From NCBI GenBank assembly GCA_002395775.1, contig DGUV01000074.1:35406-99405 (forward strand): a DNA stretch of 64,000 nucleotides, read 5' to 3'. The notes beneath the pieces were generated by a model, which did not search any database, was not told the DNA's origin, and worked only from the letters and a program-made list of their open reading frames with translations. The position numbers and the translations under genes are program-made. Each line of letters begins with the position of its first letter. The stretch's first letter is position 1. The DNA is from Prevotellaceae bacterium UBA4301 (GTDB lineage Bacteria > Bacteroidota > Bacteroidia > Bacteroidales > Bacteroidaceae). This document shows positions 9,892 to 17,016 of this stretch, piece by piece.

Positions 9892-11040
9892 ATGCAATTG
9901 TTTTTAAATGACGTTAAGAGGATGAATGTTTTATTAATTTCCCCCTATGGCAATCATCTTAATGGGGGAATAGCAAAATGGACAGAGCACATTATATCCT
10001 ATTATAATGTTATAGACGGGGATGTTAGTTTAGAATTATTGTACAATCCCAAATCAAAAGCAGGTTTTGCAACAGACTCCCATTTCCTTAGAATTTGCAA
10101 TGGAGTCCAAAACTACTATCCACTAACCAAAAAGTTTAGAAAAATTATTAAAAATGAAACTTTTGATGTTGTCCACGTATGTTCGAGTGCATCATTTGGT
10201 TTGCTGAAAGATTTATATATTGTAAAAAAAGCACATAAAAGTGGAGCTAAAACTATCGTCCATTGCCATTTTGGACGTATTCCAGAGATATTAAAATCTA
10301 CGAATTGGGAAAACAAATTGTTTATAAGGCTTCTACGAATCGTAGATAGAATTATAGTGATGGATCTTCGCTCGTTCTATGCACTTAAAAATTTTGGTTA
10401 TGAAAAAGTAAGGTATCTTCCAAATCCTCTTGCGGTTTCTGTTCAACAACTAATAGAAGAAAACAAAAACATAAAACGCGATCTGAAAAAAATAGTGTAT
10501 GCAGGACATGTCGTTTCTACAAAAGGAGTTTTTGAATTGGTAGAGGCATGTAAACAAATAAATGATATTGAATTAGAGATATTTGGACATATACCAAATG
10601 ATAGTATAAAGAAACAGCTTGAAGAACTATCTGGTAACTCATCCAATTCATGGCTCAATATCAAAGGGGCAAAAACTCTTGAGGAAGTTATCAAAGCGAT
10701 GATAAATTGCTCTGTATTTGTTCTCCCTTCATATTCAGAGGGTTTTCCCAATGTAATACTGGAGGCAATGGCTTGTAGTTGTCCTATCGTAGCAACACCT
10801 GTAGGTGCTATTCCAGAAATGCTTGATATTGATGGGAAAAGTCCATGTGGAATATGTGTACCAATAAAAAATGTAGAAGCATTACGTCAAGCCATTGTAT
10901 ATATGCTAGAACATACTTCCGAAGCCATAAAACTAGGCGAAAATGCTCGCAGCAGAGTGAATGATATGTACGCAATTCCAAAAGTATGGGAGCAACTTGT
11001 TGGAATATGGAAGGAAGTTGCTACCGAAATGCACCAATAA
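9892..11040 (+). CDS. Glycosyltransferase family 4 (GT-B)
   Basis: A 382-residue GT4 glycosyltransferase from ATG 9892. A second ATG at 9922 (MNVLLISPYGNH) gives a tighter GT-B N-terminus and may be the true start. Seen: the N-terminal GGIAKWTEHI loop that binds the acceptor and the E-x7-E motif in YSEGFPNVILEAMACSCP near residue 283. It adds one sugar to the growing lipid-linked unit. The gene is strongly AT-rich like its neighbours on both sides, which suits a horizontally exchanged capsule locus. Confidence 0.88.
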   Translation: MQLFLNDVKRMNVLLISPYGNHLNGGIAKWTEHIISYYNVIDGDVSLELLYNPKSKAGFATDSHFLRICNGVQNYYPLTKKFRKIIKNETFDVVHVCSSASFGLLKDLYIVKKAHKSGAKTIVHCHFGRIPEILKSTNWENKLFIRLLRIVDRIIVMDLRSFYALKNFGYEKVRYLPNPLAVSVQQLIEENKNIKRDLKKIVYAGHVVSTKGVFELVEACKQINDIELEIFGHIPNDSIKKQLEELSGNSSNSWLNIKGAKTLEEVIKAMINCSVFVLPSYSEGFPNVILEAMACSCPIVATPVGAIPEMLDIDGKSPCGICVPIKNVEALRQAIVYMLEHTSEAIKLGENARSRVNDMYAIPKVWEQLVGIWKEVATEMHQ

Positions 11041-11072
11041 TAAAAACGAATTTACAATATAATTTATTATAA

Positions 11073-12281
11073 ATGAACATCATATTCACAACACTTTCAA
11101 ATATTAATAACATTGAATCAAGGGGAATATATGCCGACCTGTTGAGGAAGTTCAGGGACGAAGGGCATAAGGTGTGCATTGTATCTCCTTCAGAAAGGCG
11201 GAACGGGGAAAAGACACATGTAATTGAAGAAAACGGCGTTACGATACTGAAGGTGCGGACACTGAACATCCAGAAGACGAATGTGGTGGAGAAGGGCATT
11301 GGAACATTGATGATTGAAGGACAGTTCCAACGAGCTATTAAGAAACATTTGGGTGATGTGAAGTTTGATCTTATCCTCTATTCTACCCCACCCATAACAT
11401 TCACGAATGTAGTGCGTTACCTAAAAAAACAAAATCCACAGGCCATCAGTTACCTGCTGCTGAAAGACATTTTCCCACAGAATGCTGTGGATATGGGGAT
11501 GTTTTCGAAACGCTCACCATTCTGGTGGTATTTCCGCAAAAAGGAAATCGCCTTATATAACGTCTCGGACTACATAGGATGTATGTCTCCCGCAAATGTA
11601 AACTTTGTGCGTCGGCACAATCCCTATTACCCCGCTGAACGGGTGGAGGTGGCACCGAATTCAATAAGCCTTAACGATAACGATAACGTTAACGTTAACC
11701 ATAACATTCGGGAGAAGTATGGGTTACCGACGGATAAGCCTATATTCATCTATGGCGGTAATCTGGGGAAACCACAGGGGATTCCCTTCCTGATTAAATG
11801 TCTGGAGGCAAACAAGAACCGAAAGGATTGTCATTTCCTGATTGTGGGGAATGGAACGGAATACGACAAACTTCATACTTGGTATAAAAGTTTGAATGAG
11901 AAATGCAACATTACCCTTATGCAACGCTTGCCAAAGGAGGATTATGACCAATTGGTGAGATCGTGTGACGTGGGGTTGATTTTCCTCGACCATCGGTTTA
12001 CCATTCCGAACTATCCCAGTCGGCTGCTGTCGTATCTGGAATACAAGATGCCTGTGTTGTGTGCCACAGATCGGAACACTGACATTGGACGCATTGCCAA
12101 AACGAATGGTTACGGCTTATGGTGCGAGAGTATAAACGAACTGGACTTCACTGTTCTTGTCGATTGGTTCGTCTCCCATCCCGAAATCATAAAGGAGATG
12201 GGAGAACGGGGGTATGAATATCTCAAACAAAACTACTTAGTGGAGAATACATACAATATAATAATGCAACATTTCGAATAG
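11073..12281 (+). CDS. Glycosyltransferase family 4, WbuB-like
   Basis: A 402-residue GT-B enzyme similar in layout to WbuB-type transferases, which often sit just before a PglC/WcaJ-type initiating enzyme and add the second sugar. Seen: N-terminal acceptor domain (SRGIYADLLRKFRDEGH), donor-domain start IFIYGGNLGKPQGIPFL near 226, and a C-terminal helix typical of the family. Between the two domains lies a short low-complexity run, LNDNDNVNVNHN at about residues 199-210, encoded by a tandem hexamer. It looks like repeat DNA absorbed into the linker. Ends 4 nt before the next gene. Confidence 0.85.
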   Translation: MNIIFTTLSNINNIESRGIYADLLRKFRDEGHKVCIVSPSERRNGEKTHVIEENGVTILKVRTLNIQKTNVVEKGIGTLMIEGQFQRAIKKHLGDVKFDLILYSTPPITFTNVVRYLKKQNPQAISYLLLKDIFPQNAVDMGMFSKRSPFWWYFRKKEIALYNVSDYIGCMSPANVNFVRRHNPYYPAERVEVAPNSISLNDNDNVNVNHNIREKYGLPTDKPIFIYGGNLGKPQGIPFLIKCLEANKNRKDCHFLIVGNGTEYDKLHTWYKSLNEKCNITLMQRLPKEDYDQLVRSCDVGLIFLDHRFTIPNYPSRLLSYLEYKMPVLCATDRNTDIGRIAKTNGYGLWCESINELDFTVLVDWFVSHPEIIKEMGERGYEYLKQNYLVENTYNIIMQHFE

Positions 12282-12285
12282 ATAT

Positions 12286-12924
12286 ATGTACAAACATTTC
12301 TTTAAAAGGTTTTTAGATTTCTGGATTGCGCTGATTGCACTCATCTGCATATCACCAATACTGCTCATTATTTCTATCTTACTCTTTATTGCAAATGGTA
12401 AAGGAAGCCCTTCCCTTGAGGGAGGGGTTTGGGGTAGGCTACTCTTCCTGCAAGAAAGACCTGGTAAGGATGCAAAGATTTTCAAAATCATCAAATTCAA
12501 AACGATGACGGACGAGCGAGACGCTGAGGGAAATCTGTTGCCCGATGCTGAACGCTTGACGAAAGTCGGAAAGTTTGTGCGCTCAACCAGCATTGACGAA
12601 CTACCACAACTCATTAATGTGCTGAAAGGTGACATGGCTTTGATTGGCCCTCGCCCATTGTTAGTGAAATATCTACCATTGTATTCGTCCGAACAGATGC
12701 GTCGACACGAGGTACGTCCTGGAATATCGGGCTGGGCACAATGTCATGGGCGCAATGCCCTTTCATGGACTGAGAAGTTGAAACTAGATGTGTGGTATGT
12801 GGACCATGTATCGTTGATGACGGACTTGAAAGTAATATGGATAACTATTATGAAGGTTCTCAAACGAGCTGACATCAACAAGACCGGTTCTGCCACGATG
12901 GAAGCATTTAATGGCTCTAATTAA
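12286..12924 (+). CDS. Initiating phosphoglycosyl transferase (PglC/WcaJ-type sugar transferase)
   Basis: A 212-residue monotopic phosphoglycosyl transferase of the bacterial sugar transferase family. It moves a sugar-1-phosphate from UDP-sugar to undecaprenyl phosphate and starts repeat-unit synthesis. Seen: N-terminal membrane segment (residues about 10-37), FKTM, the catalytic Asp-Glu pair D104-E105 in SIDELPQL, IGPRPLL and RPGISGWAQ. The small size fits PglC rather than WcaJ. The nearby PglD- and PglE-like genes suggest a bacillosamine-type 4-amino sugar as substrate. Odd: residues about 41-52 (SPSLEGGVWGRL), between the membrane segment and the catalytic core, are encoded by a GC-rich palindromic repeat found elsewhere in the window. 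Confidence 0.92.
   Translation: MYKHFFKRFLDFWIALIALICISPILLIISILLFIANGKGSPSLEGGVWGRLLFLQERPGKDAKIFKIIKFKTMTDERDAEGNLLPDAERLTKVGKFVRSTSIDELPQLINVLKGDMALIGPRPLLVKYLPLYSSEQMRRHEVRPGISGWAQCHGRNALSWTEKLKLDVWYVDHVSLMTDLKVIWITIMKVLKRADINKTGSATMEAFNGSN
12408..12440 (+). repeat. GC-rich palindromic element inside the PglC-like gene
   Basis: CCCTTCCCTTGAGGGAGGGG, then TTTGGGGTAGG, in frame with the phosphoglycosyl transferase. It translates to SPSLEGGVWGRL, nearly the same peptide (APSLGGGWGRL) as the copy in the 53-57 kb fusion gene. Confidence 0.85.
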
Positions 12925-12952
12925 CCTTAAAGATAACCACAACTAAAAAATT

Positions 12953-13594
12953 ATGAAAGATATTGCTATATATGGATTCGGAGGATTTGGGCGCGAGGTT
13001 GCATGTATCCTCCGAAAAATCAATGAAGTCACTCCCACATGGAATATTATAGGTTTTTTTGATGATGGAGTGGAAGTTGGAACTGAATGCCCATACGGGA
13101 AAATTCTTGGAAATATGGACACCCTAAATGCATGGGATAAGCCTCTGGCAATTGCAATTGCTATTGGCAATGTTAAGTATATAAAATCTGTTTCGGAGAG
13201 AATTGCTAATCCTAACATCTCATTCCCAAATATCATAGCTCACAACGTATTCTTTTTCGACGAGAACTCGGTGAAAATGGGAAAGGGGAACATCATTACT
13301 TTCTCTTGCCGACTAAGTTGCAACATACATTTGGGAGACTTCAATGTAATGAATGGAGGCATAACATTGGGACACGATGTTGTAATAGGCAGCTATAACG
13401 TGATGTTCCCTGAGACCCGGCTATCAGGAGCAGTACATGTTGGTGATGAGAATTTCTTTGGTGCACGAACGTTTGTTGCCCAAGGTCTAAAAGTTGGCAA
13501 CCAAACAAGAGTGGGTGCTGGCGCTATTGTTTTAAGAAATACAAAAGACGGATTACTATACATGGGCAATCCGGCAAAAAAGATTGAATTATAA
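12953..13594 (+). CDS. PglD/NeuD-family sugar N-acyltransferase
   Basis: A 213-residue protein with the two-part NeuD/PglD layout: an N-terminal Rossmann-like UDP-sugar domain (IYGFGGFGREVACIL, then IIGFFDDG) and a C-terminal left-handed beta-helix. H141 in TLGHDVVIG is the expected general base. PglD acetylates the 4-amine of UDP-4-amino-4,6-dideoxy-GlcNAc from acetyl-CoA. Here the next gene, 21 nt on, encodes an acyl carrier protein followed by acyl-chain enzymes, so the donor may be an acyl-ACP rather than acetyl-CoA. That last point is inference. The family is clear. Confidence 0.88.
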   Translation: MKDIAIYGFGGFGREVACILRKINEVTPTWNIIGFFDDGVEVGTECPYGKILGNMDTLNAWDKPLAIAIAIGNVKYIKSVSERIANPNISFPNIIAHNVFFFDENSVKMGKGNIITFSCRLSCNIHLGDFNVMNGGITLGHDVVIGSYNVMFPETRLSGAVHVGDENFFGARTFVAQGLKVGNQTRVGAGAIVLRNTKDGLLYMGNPAKKIEL

Positions 13595-13615
13595 ACATTT
13601 TTAAACTTAATTATT

Positions 13616-13843
13616 ATGGACACACAAAAATTTATTGATTTGTTTGCAGAAGCATTGGACATTGAGGCTTCTGACTTAACCGTTGAAACTGAATTCCGCA
13701 CTCTGCCCGAATGGGATTCGATGGCATATCTTTCTATCATTGCCATGCTGGATGAGGAATATGAAATCCAGATTGAAAATGCTGAGTTCAAGACGCTGAA
13801 AACATTAAATGACATCATCAACTACATAGAGGAGCATCAGTAA
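13616..13843 (+). CDS. Acyl carrier protein
   Basis: A 75-residue acidic helical protein with the ACP fold. S35 in the WDSMAYLSII segment is the expected 4'-phosphopantetheine site (DSL in most ACPs, DSM here). It is a stand-alone carrier inside the polysaccharide operon and not near fatty-acid genes. Its stop overlaps the start of the KASIII-like gene by one base, so the two are probably translated together. Expected role: to hold the acyl intermediate made by the neighbouring synthase and reductase. The housekeeping AcpP would be encoded elsewhere. Confidence 0.92.
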   Translation: MDTQKFIDLFAEALDIEASDLTVETEFRTLPEWDSMAYLSIIAMLDEEYEIQIENAEFKTLKTLNDIINYIEEHQ

Positions 13844-14919
13844 TGGCATATCTTGAGTTTAAAGGTGTCGGTATAACGGCTATGGCCGCAGCTGTACCCA
13901 AAAGAGTAATCAAGAATCGTGAATACACAGAGTTCTGGAGTGCTGAAGAAGCTAACGCAATCGTAGAAAAGACAGGCATTGAAGAACGTAGGTTTGCCGA
14001 CGAGGCTACATGCTCGTCGGACTTGTGTCTGGCAGCTGCAGAGCAGTTGTTTGCCGACAATGATATCAACAAGGAGGAAATAGAACTATTGGTGTTCATC
14101 TCTCAGACTCCTGACTATCGTATGCCTGCGACCTCTGTGACCTTGCAACACAGACTCGGTTTGCCCAACAACACCATTGCTTTTGACATCAACTTGGGTT
14201 GTTCAGCTTTCCTGTATGGAATGTCGGTAGTATTCAGCATGATGGAGAAGAGCAATCTGAAGAAAGCTCTCATACTGGATGGCGAGACACGTTCAAAAGT
14301 TTATTCTCCGAGAGACCGTCGCAGTGCTTTCCTCTTTGGTGATGGTGGAGTAGCCGCCTTGGTTGAACGGGATGAGAAGTTTGGAAAGAGTACATTCTCA
14401 CTAAACAGCGATGGTTCGCGTGCCAATCTTATTATGATTCCCGCTGGCGGTTACCGCCACATGAGTTCTGCTGAAACTGTGGTGGAGAAGGTTGTAGACG
14501 AATTCGGCAACATGCGTAGTGACGAACAGGGCTATATGATGGGAGGCGATGTGTTTAACTTCGTCATCCGTGAGATTCCTCGTGACATAAAGAAGACATT
14601 GGCTTTTGCTGAGAAAACGGCTGATGACTTCGACTATGTTGTGTTCCATCAAGCCAACAACTTCATCAACTCGTACATTGCTAAGAAAATGAAGTTGGAC
14701 ACTTCGAAGATACCTTCGACCATTGCCAAATATGGTAACACATCGTCTGTGTCTGTTCCCCTGACCATAGTCAGCGAGTTGAAAAACAAATTGGATGGAA
14801 AGAAAGATTTGTTGCTGAGCGCCTTTGGTGTAGGCATGACCTGGGCCACAGCAATCGTTCCTTTCTGTGATTGCAAAATCAGTAATGTAGTTGAAGTTGA
14901 AAATGGGGTGCGCATTTAA
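13843..14919 (+). CDS. KASIII-like 3-oxoacyl-ACP synthase (FabH family)
   Basis: A 358-residue thiolase-fold enzyme with an intact catalytic triad: C120 in INLGCSAFLYG, H269 in VVFHQANNF and N299 in KYGNTSSVSVPL. It should condense an acyl-CoA starter with malonyl-ACP to give a 3-oxoacyl-ACP. Longer than E. coli FabH by about 40 residues, as in secondary-metabolism and sugar-modification KASIII enzymes. It sits between an ACP and an SDR. Together they could make a short 3-hydroxyacyl-ACP for transfer to an amino sugar. An acyl-transfer role without condensation, as for some KASIII relatives, is also possible. Confidence 0.9.
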   Translation: MAYLEFKGVGITAMAAAVPKRVIKNREYTEFWSAEEANAIVEKTGIEERRFADEATCSSDLCLAAAEQLFADNDINKEEIELLVFISQTPDYRMPATSVTLQHRLGLPNNTIAFDINLGCSAFLYGMSVVFSMMEKSNLKKALILDGETRSKVYSPRDRRSAFLFGDGGVAALVERDEKFGKSTFSLNSDGSRANLIMIPAGGYRHMSSAETVVEKVVDEFGNMRSDEQGYMMGGDVFNFVIREIPRDIKKTLAFAEKTADDFDYVVFHQANNFINSYIAKKMKLDTSKIPSTIAKYGNTSSVSVPLTIVSELKNKLDGKKDLLLSAFGVGMTWATAIVPFCDCKISNVVEVENGVRI

Positions 14920-15676
14920 TCCATTCTCCCTTGAAGGGAAGAATATCGTCATCTCTGGAGCAGCATCTGGTATCGCACGACAGTGCGCTATCAGTTGCTC
15001 CCAGATGGGCGCTCGATTGATTCTCCTCGATATGAATGAGGAAGGCCTGCAAGAAACACTCTCTATGGTGGAGCGACCTGATGAACATTTCATAGGTGTG
15101 CTTGACTTAACGGAGAAAGATAAGGTAAAAGAAATAGTAGCACTGGGAGTAGAGAAGGTGGGAAAGGTTAACGGCTTGCTGAATTGCGCAGGTATCTCCA
15201 CTACCCTGCCCCTAAACTCTGCGAAAGAGGATACACTGGACAAGTTCTTCAAAGTTAATGTATACACAGGCTATTATCTAACCCAAGAAATCTGCCGACG
15301 TGCCAATCTGTCCGAGGAAGGGGCCAGTATCGTATTCTTTTCATCTGTAGCAGGGAGCTATGGCGAAGCGGGCAAATCAATCTATGGAATGACGAAGGGA
15401 GCCCTGAAAGCTGTTGCAAAATCGCTTGCCGTAGAACTGGCCCGGAAGAATGTACGTGTTAATTCAATCTCACCAGGTGTCATTATTACACCCATTAACC
15501 AGAATCTGCCCCACATCGCCGACCCCGAGAAGAGGGCTGTGCTGGAAGCACAACATCTGTTAGGACTTGGACAGACGACAGACATTGCCAATGCATGCAT
15601 TTACCTATTGTCTGACGCTGCTCGTTGGGTAACAGGTATAAACCTTTTTGTTGATGGAGGATTTACGGCTAGGTAA
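14903..15676 (+). CDS. Short-chain dehydrogenase/reductase (FabG-like)
   Basis: A 257-residue classical SDR. Seen: cofactor loop ISGAASGIARQ near residue 16, the NAG motif (LNCAGIS), and the active-site Y161-x3-K165 in SIYGMTKGALK, with a C-terminal FVDGGFTAR typical of 3-oxoacyl-ACP reductases. The start lies inside the end of the KASIII-like gene (17-nt overlap), so translation is coupled. Expected to reduce the 3-oxo group of the ACP-bound product. Reduction of a nucleotide sugar is the main alternative, but the coupling to KASIII and ACP favours an acyl substrate. Confidence 0.9.
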   Translation: MGCAFNPFSLEGKNIVISGAASGIARQCAISCSQMGARLILLDMNEEGLQETLSMVERPDEHFIGVLDLTEKDKVKEIVALGVEKVGKVNGLLNCAGISTTLPLNSAKEDTLDKFFKVNVYTGYYLTQEICRRANLSEEGASIVFFSSVAGSYGEAGKSIYGMTKGALKAVAKSLAVELARKNVRVNSISPGVIITPINQNLPHIADPEKRAVLEAQHLLGLGQTTDIANACIYLLSDAARWVTGINLFVDGGFTAR

Positions 15677-15690
15677 AAAGGGGAAATGCA

Positions 15691-16875
15691 ATGAATAAGA
15701 TAATTATCAATAAAGTATATCGCGACAATAATAAATTATGCTGCGATATAGAAGCGGGAGGAGTTACCAAAACCCTTTATGCTGAAGTTCAAGAAGAATT
15801 CGCACCCTATCTAACTGATGATCGTGCCGATGGATTCTTCGTTATATGTGTTTTTAAGTGTATCAAAGAGCATTGGGAACTTGAATCAAAGGTACCTGTT
15901 AGCACACGGCTTTACTATCAAGTGCAAAACTACATGATGAATGTATATTGCGAAGCATACAACATTGAACCATTCAATATCAAGGCCCCCACAATTGATT
16001 CAGAATTGAACTCCGAAGGTGGTGTTGGAACAGGTATCACATGTGGGGTAGATTCCTTATACACTATTGCCTGTCATTGCAATATTGGAGGTTCAGAATG
16101 TCTTCCTCAATATTCGCTGACCCATTTAGTATTAATGAATATTGGTTCCCATGATATTGGAGCAGAAGAAACCAATACACTATTTGCTAATAGAGTAAAA
16201 TTAGCACAAGATTTCTGCAATGAATTTGGATTTAAGTTCGTAAAGATTGATACAAATTTTAGGACCTTCCTTCCTTATGACTATACAGAATATCATGGTA
16301 TTGCTAATGGAAGCACCATACTACTGCTAGAAAAATTATTTAGGGTCTATTATTCATCGTCTTCATATAAAATAAGTGAATTCAAACTGAATAGATATGA
16401 TGTTTCACAGTTTGAGTTGTTTAATCTTGCAGTTCTTTCAACCAACAACACAACTTTCTACACAACAGGAGGGGATGTATCACGTTATAACAAAGTTAAA
16501 AAACTTGTTGAATGGACACCTTCGTACAACTACTTAAATGTATGCAACTCTTATTCACATAATTGTAGTGAAAGGGAGTGTGTAAAATGTTGTCGCACGA
16601 TTATCGAATTGGACGCTTTAAATGCCTTGGACAAATACAAGAGCGTTTTTGACATTGAAAAGTATGAGGCTCACAAAAATGAATATCTTGCTGAATTCTA
16701 TGCAAGGAAGGTGTTGCGTAACGACCATTATGCCATAGAAATGTGGGATGATCTAATGAAGAAGTACACAATCCCTTTCAATTATAAGGTCAAAGCACTT
16801 GTACATTTTGTACTTTCAAGATTAAGGATTTACAACTTTAAACAAATCAGAACCTTATTAAAACTCTCACACTAA
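15691..16875 (+). CDS. QueC-like PP-loop protein of unknown function
   Basis: A 394-residue cytoplasmic protein I cannot assign to a named family. TCGVDS at residues 117-122 looks like a PP-loop (SGGxDS), the AMP-forming pyrophosphatase signature of QueC, asparagine synthetase and ThiI, though the usual Ser-Gly is Thr-Cys here. C285, C292, C297 and C300, in NSYSHNCSERECVKCCRT, have the spacing of the QueC zinc site (CYx6CxxCxxC). A VLMNIGSHDIGAEETN stretch after the loop fits a Rossmann-like core. It would adenylate a carboxylate and pass it to an amine or ammonia. Located 14 nt after the SDR, last gene of the AT-rich block and followed by a hairpin. Confidence 0.55.
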   Translation: MNKIIINKVYRDNNKLCCDIEAGGVTKTLYAEVQEEFAPYLTDDRADGFFVICVFKCIKEHWELESKVPVSTRLYYQVQNYMMNVYCEAYNIEPFNIKAPTIDSELNSEGGVGTGITCGVDSLYTIACHCNIGGSECLPQYSLTHLVLMNIGSHDIGAEETNTLFANRVKLAQDFCNEFGFKFVKIDTNFRTFLPYDYTEYHGIANGSTILLLEKLFRVYYSSSSYKISEFKLNRYDVSQFELFNLAVLSTNNTTFYTTGGDVSRYNKVKKLVEWTPSYNYLNVCNSYSHNCSERECVKCCRTIIELDALNALDKYKSVFDIEKYEAHKNEYLAEFYARKVLRNDHYAIEMWDDLMKKYTIPFNYKVKALVHFVLSRLRIYNFKQIRTLLKLSH

Positions 16876-16910
16876 AGAATAAATTCGCTAAACTACTGCG
16901 AATAAAAGAA

Positions 16911-16932
16911 TAGCAGGCTCCAAAGCCTGCTA
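16911..16932 (+). terminator. Hairpin after the PP-loop gene
   Basis: Perfect 9-bp stem TAGCAGGCT/AGCCTGCTA with loop CCAA, 36 nt after the stop at 16875. The following bases are T-poor, so it may be a weak terminator or an mRNA-stability hairpin. The aminotransferase gene starts 85 nt later in the same direction. Confidence 0.55.
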
Positions 16933-17016
16933 TCTGCTTAACAGTGGAGCAATCAATGCTTGGCGTCCTTGGGAGGACAAGGATCATAATAACGAATATA
17001 TAATATAAAAAAGAAT

